Source: Oxyruncus cristatus
Lineage: Eukaryota; Chordata; Aves; Passeriformes; Cotingidae
NCBI GenBank assembly: GCA_013399855.1
Contig: VXAY01003830.1
Coordinates: forward strand, 663,278-727,277
Direction of reading: 5' to 3'
DNA: 64,000 nucleotides
In this document: in pieces, positions 1 through 11,964 of the stretch
Numbering within the stretch: position 1 is the first letter of the stretch
Layout of the letters: each line of letters starts with the position of its first letter
The notes under the pieces: generated by a model
What the model was told of the DNA's origin: nothing
The model's input: the letters and a program-made list of their open reading frames with translations, nothing else
Databases searched by the model: none
Translations under genes and position numbers: made by a program

Positions 1-284
1 AAGAGGATCCTGAAACATCCCTCAGTGCATCTGCCAGCCCTGAGCAGAACCAGTTCTACCTAAACCCTCTTTGCTAGACATTTCTCTGCACGGTTCTTAA
101 AATCTGCCATGAACTACCCTAAAACTTCCAAACTCCCCTAGAGAATCAAGTACTTAACTCCCCTTACTTCAAAAGTTTCTCCTACCATCCAGTACCTTGA
201 ATCTTCCTGCAACTTAATTGCAGCCTCAGTGGCTATAGAAAAGTCTGTTAGGTAAAGTGTGACTAAGAAAAGTATTTGAAAAAT

Positions 285-770
285 GCTCCCCAGTTCCTTC
301 CTGTCTTCTCTGCCCCAGACTAAACAAACCAAGGGCTCTTATTCTTGGTTTTGCTAGCTCTGCGATGATTTCAGGCACTTTGCTCTGGGCTCTCTCCAAG
401 TTTTCCATGTGTTTCCTCAAGTGCAGTGGTCACAATGAGGAGCAATAGTGCAACGGAGTCATCCCTGCAGAGCAGAGGACTGATTTATTTTGTGTTTCTG
501 CCTTAAGATTTTTCTGTCTGTAATTCCCAGTATGTGGGGCTTGCTTCTTCTGCGATGGTGCAGCTCTGAAAGTCTGGGTTGTTCCTGTGCTCCCCTTTCT
601 GAAAATAGGCACTATGCTTGCTTCCTTCTGGCCTTTTGAAACTTCAGCTGTTGCCTGTGCCTCCTCAAAGAAAGCCTGTGACGGGTCTGAGATTAGTTCA
701 CTGACTTCTCTAAATTCTCTCAGGTGCAATTTATCTGGCCCAGATGACATGAAAATGTCTCAGCTTATCT
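285..770 (-). mobile_element. Old CR1 LINE remnant with internal deletion
   Basis: This is a decayed piece of a CR1 non-LTR retrotransposon read on the minus strand. Translating 750 to 540 gives a degenerate start of the reverse-transcriptase region: a GPD..H.R.FRE block, then an 'IVPIFRKGS' block followed by 'GNYR', as in the CR1 pattern GPDxxHPRVLREL...APIFKKG...GNYR. Translating about 420 to 290 gives a match to the region after the reverse transcriptase ('LRALGLFSL' style, normally [12 protein letters not shown]). The few hundred codons that should lie between these blocks are missing, so the copy has a large internal deletion. Divergence is high and no 8-bp tail is visible, so the boundaries are approximate. 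It is a passenger in the SCFD2 intron with no expected function. Confidence 0.65.
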
Positions 771-1186
771 AGTCTGGTTTTCCTCTAGTCTATCCATGAT
801 CATTCTAACCATCTGATTATGTTATCTTTCCTAGCAAAGGTTACAGTAAAGAGGCATCAAACCCATTAACCTTCTCAGTAATAACTGTGGATAGATTTAC
901 CTTGCATTCAGTAATGGTATCTTAAATTTTTGTTGTTGTTTCCCTTCAATTTCTTCCTTCATTTACTGTTTTCCCTTTCCCTCCTTCATGTTTTTTCTTG
1001 CCATACTTATCAGGGGACATCAAAAGCACATTTATTCATTCTGGTTTTGACCCTTTCTGTCTGCATTTCATCTGTTGTGGTCTGAGCTGAGGTGTACTTC
1101 TCATGACTTCTTGTTTCTGAAGTCAGCAAAGTCCTCATGATTTAGCCAGGAGGATCTCCTTCTGTTCCTCTAGGTTTTTGGCATCA

Positions 1187-1387
1187 TATGGGAAATTTAT
1201 GCTTAGGTCTTGTTTTGTGTCTTTTAGGAAACAGTAACTTTCCGGAGTTACTACCTTGTAGTAGTTTTGATTTGGTTCTGGTCTTGTATACAAAGTTGCT
1301 TAGTTTTTTTTCAGCTTGTTTTCTTAAATAGAGTTCCTTTTTGTGTTCCTGTTCTTCCTCTTCGCTTCCTGAAGCAGATGAACTCAG
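1187..1387 (-). pseudogene. Coding-like lysine/glutamate-rich open segment, family unknown
   Basis: The minus strand has 67 codons without a stop from 1387 down to 1187, rich in Lys, Glu and Arg. It opens with a Ser-rich then acidic stretch (SGSEEEEQEHKKE) and continues into a basic stretch (KRHKTRPKHK). The frame stops at a TGA (1186-1184), but a one-base shift continues with coding-like sequence (YDAKNLEEQKEILLAKS) to about 1135 before another stop. This is what a decayed coding sequence with one frameshift would look like. There is no start codon at the beginning of the segment and no recognised family. It lies just upstream, on the same strand, of the CR1 remnant at 285-770, so it could be part of another repeat. 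Chance composition in A-rich sequence is the main alternative. Confidence 0.2.
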
Positions 1388-1390
1388 TCA

Positions 1391-4300
1391 TTTCAAAATT
1401 TTTGCTCATGTAATTGCTTTCTACAATCTCAGTAAATTTCCCGATGTTCATAAAAATTAAATCTCAAAAAAATGTGCCTCTAATGACTTTTCCTATTACC
1501 TGTATAAAAAACAAATGATCAGCTGTACAGTTCAGGACTTTACTGATTGTAATACAGGAGCTAAAGGTGATGTTGCTAATTAAACCTGAAAAATAATTTT
1601 TGTCTCTTACATGATCTGTGAAAAATACTACAAAATTTCCAAGGACAGTAGTTCTGTAAAGAAGTCTATTGCAGTAGGCTATATAAAAATGCTAAACATG
1701 GAGTATAGAGGCTTTTTGAATATTGTATTTTAGGTAAGCTTTCTTTGTGCAGACTTTTAACCATCAAGATGAAAGGTTACAGAAAATAAGCTGTTGGATT
1801 TATAGTTTTGTTTTGCACTACAAGATTATGCTACATTGCCTTGTTTGCGTGGGAGATAGGTAATAGTGTTATTTTTAACAATGCTGATGAGTGGTGAGTT
1901 GTGACTGGTTGTTCCTAGAGTGCTCTCCCTTTCACTTTTTTAATTGCCCATTCTGTGAATCATTAATGCCTTGCATATGACTGCACTATATGTAAGGTTA
2001 CTGTGGCAAACTTCTACATCAGCATGAAAGCCAACTTACACATAGGTACAGGCTTGAGATGAGCACTGGGGTGTGTCAGGAGAGGAAGGTTTGGTCTGTA
2101 TTGCCCTTGGGTACAATGTTGTAGCATCTTACATACAAGTTCAGATTGCCTCAGATTGTTTTCCAGAAAACAGTGAAAACATGGCCACAACATCATCTGA
2201 AACCTGGAGGTGACCACAGGGCTGAGCTCAGAGGGGTCCTGGAGACAGCAGGAGGGATGCAGAGAGTGCAGGTAGGGAGCCTGTTCCCCACAAGAGCTCC
2301 TTTTCATCTCTGCCTCAATACCACGTTGCTCAGCAGCATTCCTGGAGGTCCAATCTTCTTTCAGTTTTGAGAGATTGAAGATCTGCAAATCTGCTTTTGT
2401 GTTATGGGTCTTGTCACGTGTGTGCTTTTGCACCTTGTGCTCCTCAAATAGCTGACTCTTTGGAGGTGTGCATTCTGTGGATGGTTCGGTGGCAAGTATT
2501 GGATACAGGGATCTGTATTGTTCACATACAATAATGAAATTATTCTTTCATCCATAAAGAAAAAAGGTTTGCCATTTTTATTTAAACTTTGGCCCTGCAT
2601 AAAGAACAAGTTCTCTGAACTAGAAGAAAATAAAATAACCATTCTCCACTGTGTCTTTGCCATGTATGCACTGGGATAGTTACTTTCTGGGACTTCTTTA
2701 CCATGAAGTTAACAGGGAAATTTTTCAAATTGCTCTGGCAAAGATGAAAAATAACTGTAGGTTTATTTCTTCTTTGCGTCATCCAGACACAGCAGCACAT
2801 TTTCTGACTACAAAAAGGGTATATTCTGGTATTACACAATTTTAGAAAGAATTGTACTTCTGCTGGTTGCATCTGTAGAAGTTTTGAACATCTGAGCACC
2901 AGAAGAAACTGCAGCTGAGAGTCAATGTTGCATGATAATGCTGGAAATACTCTTCTGAGTTCAGTGAAAGTGTTTGTTCTTATTCTGAAAATTCTGAAAT
3001 TAATTAGCAAAAACTTACAATATGTGGGAGACATATTTACATGCATATCTGAAGCTACAATAATGTGTGAATTGGAAAAAAGGAAGTTTAATCACTATAT
3101 GCTAATCTGAAACTACTTTAATCATGGTTACCGTGTGTTGTTTCATTATGGAGGCCTATTTTTCTGTGCTTTGAAAAGAAGTTGGGGGAAAGAAGAATAT
3201 ATGTGACAAGCAGCATATGCAAACTATAAGGTGGAAGTGGTAAATGTGTAAGACCGCGTTTGGAAGAGGCAGCTGGTGATTTTTCTTGATCATATGGCAG
3301 CACTGGCAGTAGAAATATTTTGGAGTTAGAGAAGTGGAGAGGCCAGACATGTTTCCTAAATGCAGGATAATTTATTTGTAGAACATGCAGAAATGCAGGG
3401 AACAAAAACATTAAAAGGCCCTTGGAGATGTGCATGAACGTGATACATTCATATGTGGTTTACTTTGAACTCCTGGCCACTGACATGGGATCTTTGATTA
3501 TGTAGTCTTGCTTTGGTTGATGACACCTCCCACCATTTCTTGTCCCCATTGCCACTGTCTCCTTTTCAGGTATCCGTTGCAGCTCTTGCTGCAACGCACC
3601 TTCTTCAGACCCCATATTAACCAAAATCGTCATATCTCTGCCCATGATTATTTCTATTCTGGTTGCTTGTAGGTTCACCTTCAGTCAGCTGGGAATATAT
3701 TCTTGATTAACAGATACAGCCATGTGCCTGTTATGGCAAAAGCCTGGTTATTGGGCTAGTTTATCATAATGCCAGAAGGCATTAAGGCGTCCTCCATATG
3801 TTTTCATAATTACTGAAGCAGCATCTCAGGTCTGTTATTACTGAATATGTAATTGAAAGGACTTTCTGAAAAATAGTGTAGCAAGAGATTAATTAAAGCT
3901 TTTAATTGTCATTTGTTTGATTTTGTTGTGTGGTTTCTAGGAAACTTTCTATTTCTTAATGTAGCTTGAACAGTAAATCTTAAACGCTTTCAACTACTAA
4001 GCATCTGAGTATACAGAGCAAAATGTTCATAGCAGTATATGGAAGATGTATGCCATGCAAAAACCTTTCTAGAATGTGGGAAAAAATATGTTAATACAGT
4101 TTAGAGTGAAAAAAATACAAAAAGACAAGACCGTTTGCAAACAAAACTGGTATGAAAATAGAACGTACTTTTGAAAATCCACTTGTCACCTTTTTTGTCC
4201 TGCAAAGATGATAAAATTAATGGCATTTCACACACTCATGGAAGCAAACAAAGTAGAATTTTCAGTTGACAGGGTGAGAAGAATTTTGCTAAAGCTACAG

Positions 4301-7300
4301 TAGGAAGTGCAGAATCTACAAGCCTGATGGGGTCAGGAGTTTAAACTAAATCTGTTTGAAAATGACATAGTCCTGCTCACAGATATCTGAAAACTTAAAA
4401 GAAGATTGAATAGTCAATGCTTTTTTACTTTCACAGCATTAAAAAAATGTTTCTTGAAATTTACTGGTTTTGTTGACTAAGGGAAGATATGTTTGTTTGT
4501 ACTAAATACGAATTACTGGGAGTTTTGAGAGGAGAATTATGAAGACAAAATACTTCTGAAAACTTCCACACATTGCGAACATTGCAAAAGAATGGATGCT
4601 GATTCAATATTCCTCTACAGATTGTGATTGTATTCATAGAGAAGCCATTTAAAGATTAATTTTCACACCTTTTGCATCATTTTTCCTGGGCACCACTCTG
4701 ATACACCCCTGCAGGGCCGACTCAGCCATGAAGAGCCACACCAAAACAGTATGAATGCTGTTGAAGGGCAGCATGACTGGCTAAAAGGAACTTTTTAGGC
4801 CCCACAAGTTCTTTATATGGGTTGGTACTGTGATGTGAAATCTTCACATCTCCTGTTGAGATATGACATGTTCGGAAATATCACCTGATATCAAAGTTTG
4901 TGAAGACAGCTCCACACTTGGCTATTAGTGCTGTTTAAACTTACGTTTTATATACATTTTTAATTATGTTAAACTTTATTTTCAGATGGCCGTGAGAGCT
5001 GTTGCTATGGTCAGATGTCTTCTGAGTCCCTCGTTTGAGTCTAGGCTTGTCCTTAATTAAGAATTAACTTCAGCTGAGCTTCAGTAATTTCAAACAGTAA
5101 GAACCCAGCCACCTGTGGATTCTCGGAGGGCTGTGGTGTTGACCATCTCTGTCCCTGTCCCTAACTCACCCCAGAACTGTCTCATAACTCAGCCCACTCT
5201 CAAAGCAATTCAGCATCTTACAGGCTCATCCTTACTCCTCAATGGTAAAAAACACACTTCCCTCTTTCCTAGATTTCCTGCAGCTGGCAGACCTTCCATT
5301 TGTTTCGCAGCCCCAGCTTGAAATGATTTTATATTCAGCAGTGAATTGGCAGCACTATTGGCTGGACGAAGTCACTGTGATCTTCCTTCCAGTGCCGTGC
5401 TGGATGAATGGTGAAAAGTTAATCCATTTACCTGAACTGGAAATGCTTAGTTTCATTGACTTGCTCCATATTATTTCTAAAGCAGTGAGTTAGAAGTGGC
5501 CTTTATTCAACAAGAAGTGTGTAATTTTGATTACAGTGTGAAATTGCAATAGCTGGCCAAGCAGGGACTGATACCAGTGGTGGTGGGGATCAAAAGGCTT
5601 ATCCAGATTCATCACTGAGGCTGTGAAAAGCATAATTTTGTTGAGACCAGTAGGAAGAGAGGATTGTGTGGGGAAGATCAACTCTCCTCTCTTTATTCCA
5701 GAAGTGGGGAATATTTAAAATAAGCATTTCACTTTATCAAAGTGAAAATGCTCAACTGACAGCACAGTACCCTGCTGTCTTTGACTCAGGTACTTGAGTT
5801 TCTTTGCACTGAAGACTTTTCAGGAAATGCTAAGTTGAAATCATGGAAACTTTAGTTGACTAAGTAGAAGAGATTCAGACTCTTAGTTTGCAGAGAATTG
5901 ACCTGAAAGGTACCTTGAAATGCATCCTTGGAGTTCTGAAGTTTATTTTTGTTTCTGCACAGCTGGTGTACATGTGTTTCTTTAAAACTGCATGTTTAAA
6001 GTCTTATGAAACACTAAAAAATACACGGTACATATTATGCACTTGCTTAGCAAGTCTTAGTATCTTCTTTTCTTCAAAAATTAAAAATATTATTTTACTT
6101 AATTTGTCATAATAGGTTAGCCCATATTTATTGTGGGTTTTTACTGAAAAGCAGTTATCTCAGAAAAATTTGATAGGTACTAGACTACAGTTTGTATTCT
6201 TTAAAGGCTTAAAACAATGAGCTTATGTGTTGTGGTGTTTGGTTTATTTTGTTTTCTGGAAGGCCTAGAAGCAGTAATTGAAATCGTGAATCCGCTGAAG
6301 GTGATGGCAAATTCTTGGGAACCAAATTCCTTAGTCCAAAATTTCTTTCTTTATTCCATGCCCGTATGATATACCACTAGTCACCAGCATCAATTGACTG
6401 CAGCAAGTTGGAATAGCAGTCACAGCAAAAGCTTTGATAGTCACTAGACTGCAGAGGCAGACTTACGGTAGGTAGGTCATGAAGGTGGAAATCCTAAGAG
6501 GAAAGGTAAAAAACAATGAACTGAAGATGTAAACAGTTATTAGCAAAGACTAACTGGCACAAACTTAAGCAGTGCAGATGTAACTACCTGGGTATTTCCC
6601 AACAGTGGAACCTTTAACATAAATGCCTTCAACTAAGTTTTGACTAACTCTTGTATAGTGTATTTGGTCCATGCAGCTACTACTACATGAATAAAGACTA
6701 TTTTGTGTGTGAGCATTTCAAAATGCTTAAGGTGAGACTTGCCCTATTTCTGAAGCTATTAACTATTTCTCATGATTGATTAACCAGTCAGTTTTGATAT
6801 CTCAGAGGTTAAGACCTCAGAGACATACAGAGATGTTTTAAAAATAATTTATTCCATTAAATGTAGGACTGTGTGGGTTGGTAATGCTCAGTTAAGAACT
6901 CCATGGTCCGTATTTCAGTTGCTTGTAGTTAAATGTAAACCAAGTCTTGCAGTAAGGCTGGTTTTGGAGAAATTGGGCATGATTTGGAATATCTCAATCA
7001 AGAGTTGTCTTTCACTAATTAAGCAGCTTGATTGCTGTTGCTCTGATGTGCTGCACACCAGCTTACCCATCAGTGCTTGAAAGGCTCCCCATGGCATCTT
7101 TGGCTTTTGCTTCACTGCTCATTAAGGCACCATGTCTAGGGAAGTTCAGGCAGTCACAGACTCCTAAAGCCCCAAGATATGTGAGAAGGGGACTCCGTCT
7201 TCCCTCTTGGTAAATGCCAACCTTGCACAGCTATTGCAATCAACTTCCAGCTGACATACCAGGGACCAGATTTGCTCATTGATCTCAGCTGTCTTACTCT

Positions 7301-10300
7301 GCTCCGTAGGTCCCCTGATGGTTTACTAACTGTAAACTTTTCTTTTTTATGGGTGCACACCATCTGCTTTGATACAGCAATGAATATGTACATAAAAATA
7401 TATGTACATCACTGCGTATCTTCAAACCATGGACATACCATATATGACATTTCTAATACTGTATAAAACTGGGAATGTTTACAGAGTGTTAAAAAAAAAT
7501 AAAGACTTAAGGATAAAAGAATTGCAGGGATTATGCAGCTATCCTAATAAACTACAGTAAATCTTGCATTCATATATACCCACTCTTGAAAGTAATCTAA
7601 ACATTTAAACAGAAGCAGTCTTAACTCCCTTTGGTAATAGCATGAAGTGAGAATGGGGGGAAAAGTCCTTAAAAAAAGGGTTTAAATTCACCTGGGATTG
7701 CAAATGCTGTAAATGGAAATCAAAAGTGTATCATAGAATAAGAATAGGTCTGAGTACAGTTTGTATGCTTAACTGTGCAAGTGTTACCTGGCATGTCTGC
7801 ATTTCTCTTAAATATAACTGTGTGGTACAGACTATACATAATTAACCTTAAGTATAACTTTGATTTTATTCTTCTTCCAATCTGTTTTCTTTTGCCAAGT
7901 TTGTAAAATGTCCATTAACAAATGATACAGATCTCAAATGGGGAGTGTGGAGCTTTAATACAAAGTTAGGGCTGGAAGGAAAGTAATCCCAATGTCCTTT
8001 TGTAACTTGTAAATTACATACTTCGGCCATGTGGCCAAAATTGCAGAAAGATTTGGGCATTCAGAACTGTTTCTGCCATTTCTTTGCATTGCCAGCCAAC
8101 CATTTATGAATCAACTATTGTAATCCAATAGACAAAAAGCACATAGGATACACTAACAGCTTTCACAGGGGGTTTTTTTGTTACTTTTTAATTTCATAGA
8201 TTTTTTTAATGTCTGAAGAATATATGTAGGAAATCTGCAGGAACAGAGTAGAATTTTGTCAGTGTAGCTAGGGCACAAGGCTTTCAGAAGGGAGGAGAGT
8301 ATTTTCAGATGTAACCTGCAGGTTTATTTTACAAAAGAGATTGAATTTCCAGAAAATCCCTTCCATGAAAACTTTTCAAAAACTGTTCACTACAATCAAA
8401 TAAATTTTTGGGGGGTGGGGGGAAGGAAAATAAAAACCAAAACAAAAATCCAAACTATTTTACTGGTTGCATTTGACATCCCCTGTAAACTGATCTGGTT
8501 CTGATCATGGTCATGAAATGTGAGGTCAGATTGCAACAATTCTTGACCCAGACACAAACAAACAGTGCTTCTCACTTTAATTTAATATTCGTCTATGGTT
8601 GGAGCACCACCTCCACTAGGGAATGTAACCGGCATCTTGTTACAAACATGCAAAGTAAAACGGCATGACTGCAGAGCCTCCAAAGGCATAGACTGTGCTG
8701 TGTCTTTGAGTGCCTTTCTCCTTATCACCTTGAATCTACAATAGACAAAGCCAATAGTTGGTTACTTACTGTCATTTACAGCCTCACCAAACTGAAAGTA
8801 TGTATGTGATCTTAAAATAAACTCAAGATTTTTGCAAATTATGGTCTTACGAAGTGAATTCTCTAAGCTGCTTGGACACGAGCATGCATAAAATTTCCTT
8901 CGTGAAAAAGGGAAAGCAGCATCTGAAGAGCAAAAGCTATTGTGCCTCCATGTCAATTGAGCACCATAAATTGCTGGTGGAATATGATAGTTGGGACCTG
9001 CTCAAACTCCCATCTGTCTTGTGTGAGGGGTAGTTCTCCTTCTCTGAGAGCCAAGTTTGTCCCTAAGGAGAATCCAAGCAGTCATCACATGTTTTAGCTG
9101 CTCCAGACTTGGCCCTGATGCAATGATTAAAGCCAGATTTGTTGATAACATTTTCCTTCTTTGCCTGTTTCTCATCATGGGTTTGATATTTGAGTCCCCA
9201 ATATTCCCGTGTCCCAAAGTGTGATTCTCAGCTTTGTTGCGTGTACAGACATTAGCTCTTGAAAATCCAAGCTTATTTTTCCCCGAGTTTGTATTGGGTT
9301 TTATACCCAGAAACTTGAGAATCTGTCAGCTGCCTGGAGCTGGACAAATGTAATTTTTGGCTCTTTTTTAGGGTCCTGAATCATTTTCCTTTTCTAATTT
9401 CTCAGTTTTTTCTGATCACTGGAGCAGCAGACCCAGACACTTAAAGCTTGCAGGCACGAGATGGGTTGCATGGCACAAGGGAGGCTGCAAACAGCCTTGT
9501 CTGCCACACAGAAGCTCAATGAAGTTTTCTGTGATTATGTTAGCTCTCTCTCCTCTTGCACCACCTGAATTCAAACTGGAACTGGAGAGTTGCCCTATTG
9601 TCATCCTCCATGGGAGGAGAAGTCTGTTTGTGACCCCAGAGAGGCAGGATTCAGGCTCTACCGCCAGCCCAAAGGCACAGCCAGGACAGCAGTGTCCCTC
9701 ACTCCCCACCATGGGCAGGCTGGGCTTTTCCTCCTGGGAGATGCCACTATTCCTCCTCTCCCTCCATCACTTAACTAGGCCAGAGCCGTATTTCTAACTA
9801 ACCCACTGCCAGCGTATTTGCTCTGGTAGTTTTGTTTCTCGTATTGGGCTGTCCTTGCTCAACCTCAGCTCTCTCACCTTTCCTTCTCTAATGCTTTCTT
9901 TTGCAGTCTTTAAAAATTTGTATGCATTTAAGCTGGTGGTTTGCCCTGCAGAGCTTACAGTGCCTGAATTACAGTTGAATTGTGGAGTTTGGCTTTGCTG
10001 GTCTTTGCTTTAGCAGTTGTGTAATGAAAAACATAACCCAGATCTTCCTCTTGCCGTGCCTTTGGTCAATATATGGCCATTTGAGAAGGCAGTCTTGCTA
10101 TTTGGTTCGAAGACTGTCAAAAGTAAGAGGGGCAAATGTAACAAACTTCGTGAGTGATTTGAGGAAATTGCCACTGGGATTTTCTTGTCTGGCAGACCCT
10201 GAAAACAGCAGGTTTCTATCTGCAGTTGTTTATTCCATGTTATAGGCCCTTACTAAATAGCAATCTGTTCCCAGGCTGTTGTATCCAAGTGCCTTACAGA

Positions 10301-11060
10301 ATTGAGATAGCATAAACAAGGAGCAAAACGCGTTTCAGGTGCTGGTGTTTCAGCAATCAGGGTTATTTTGTAGCCTTGAGACTTCCATGTTTGGGAATAC
10401 GTAGGGTGGAAATGAAGGGTTTGAATTCCATCCTGCTGATCAGGGGGTACTGGCAGCTCTCTGTCTTTCCTGCCTTGTCCCTCTGGCCTGGCTTCTACAT
10501 CTGCAGCTGACTGCTCATCCTCCTCATAGTCTTCCTCTGCTCCCAATGAGCGATAATCAGCAGCAACTGTTTGGGAGCACCTCAAGGAAGGACTTTGCAG
10601 AAGAAAAACCAGCATCTTGGAACCATCTAAGGGAGAGGCTGACTGCTGCATTTTGAGCTGAGTGGTGCTCTTTCCTTATTTTGGAGATCCCACTCACTAT
10701 CTCTTCCTAACTGAAGCCTTTCTATTCCAAACTGTCCTTTGGTAAGTTTTGAGTTTCTTTCCAGCAGTAGCTGGTTATCTACACATTCCCATCTTCAGCT
10801 TTCTCAATAGTTGGGAGTGAGACCTTGCCTTAAAGTGATTGCCTTCAAAAAGTTCGTCAGAATAGAATTGCTTATCTTTAGTCTCACTGAAATCTAAGTC
10901 ATAGTTATTGAAAATTATTGCAAACCTATCATATCACGACAGAGGCGCGCAACACCTCAGGGTAAGATTGCTGTTTCCTGAGTGGTGTTAGGGGATATTT
11001 ACTAGCTCTAAGTTTAAAAATTATCTTTTTTCATTTCTTTTAACATGAAGCATTTTCAGT
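1391..11060. other. Intronic sequence, no gene seen
   Basis: This is AT-rich unique sequence with no recognised exon or repeat family. It contains short A runs, a G-rich stretch at 8410-8422 (two six-G runs separated by one T), and a somewhat more GC-rich patch at about 9420-9780 that is open on both strands (92 and 98 codons). The open frames here, including 154 codons on the minus strand at 2582-3046 and 132 codons at 10253-10651, lack known motifs. It is most simply intron of SCFD2 on the + strand. Confidence 0.55.
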
Positions 11061-11099
11061 CTACTCTCTTCTTTTTCTTTTTTTTTTTTTTTTCTCCAC
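11061..11099 (+). repeat. Pyrimidine/T-rich tract
   Basis: A tract of T with a few C leads directly into CCACAG at 11096-11101. It resembles a strong 3' splice site. The following frame stays open for 29 codons but has no recognisable product and no good donor before its stop, so it is recorded as a simple tract and likely decoy acceptor. Confidence 0.7.
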
Positions 11100-11941
11100 A
11101 GAAGACCATTCACAGTCCAGAGACATGGTACTGGGGGAATGGCTCCTTTCACATTAATATCAGAACAACAAAATTATATGAATGCTTTTAATAGCCAACA
11201 AAACTTCTTTTAAACCCAAAAATCCAAACTTACATGAAGATCATTGCTTTTCTGTGGCGCTGTCCTGTAAGCCCCCCTGAGCTCCTGGCATTCAGTTGTT
11301 CGGGCAGGATTGTCCCATTCTGCAATGGGTTCCAGCTGCTGTCTTGGCACCACTGCTCAGGAGATGTTGCTCAGTTCCTATCTAAGTCTCTCTCGAGCCA
11401 AGAGCCCTTGCAGGAGAGCAAGAGTATCCATTGCGTTTGTTGGCAATGAGGTCTTTCCTTTAGCAATACAGGATTGTGGTGATTTACATAAAGTGAAAGA
11501 ATCTGCAGTTTTGAGGGAAACAAACTGTATTGTGTGAGGTTTCTTCTACGGAAGGAGGAAAATATTGTGCAATGAGCATTCTTTTATTGTTTTTTTCAGT
11601 AAGAAATGAGAAACAAATTATGCAGCATTTTTTTCAGCTGTGCTGAACACAAGTTGAAATGGAAACTGAGTCTTGCATTGTTGAGAGCTTCAGAGCACAG
11701 CTGACCTCCTCAGAACAGGTCACTGTAGATGCTCCCTCACAGTTTTGTGCTAAGAACATCATATTTGCACATGCACCTCAGTTTGCCATGTGTTCCTAAT
11801 GTAAAACAGGCAATTAAAACAATATCCTTATCACAACATTCATGCAGTGATGCACTGCTTTGGAAAGAAATTCCTATGCTATTCCACAACACACGTGAAA
11901 ATGATAAAAACATGATTTTGAAAGGAAAATAGGTTTTGGTC

Positions 11942-11964
11942 TTTTTCTTTTTTTTTTTTTTTTT
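11942..11964. repeat. T homopolymer run
   Basis: A nearly pure T run interrupted once by C. It is simple low-complexity sequence with no adjacent element to explain it. Confidence 0.85.

Noticed and set aside
2582..3046. 154-codon open frame on the minus strand
   Set aside because: Cys/Phe-rich with no domain or coding bias. It is consistent with chance in AT-rich sequence.
9416..9797. Overlapping open frames on both strands (98 and 92 codons) in a GC-richer patch
   Set aside because: No motif, splice structure or CpG enrichment. Overlapping opposite frames usually reflect base composition.
10253..10651. 132-codon minus-strand open frame with an acidic patch (EEDYEEDEQ)
   Set aside because: The acidic patch comes from a TCCTCC-rich stretch. 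No family, splice sites or start context support a gene.
11061..11190. Strong T-rich tract and CCACAG followed by 29 open codons, like an exon start
   Set aside because: There is no good donor before the stop and no family resemblance. Decoy acceptors are common in long introns.
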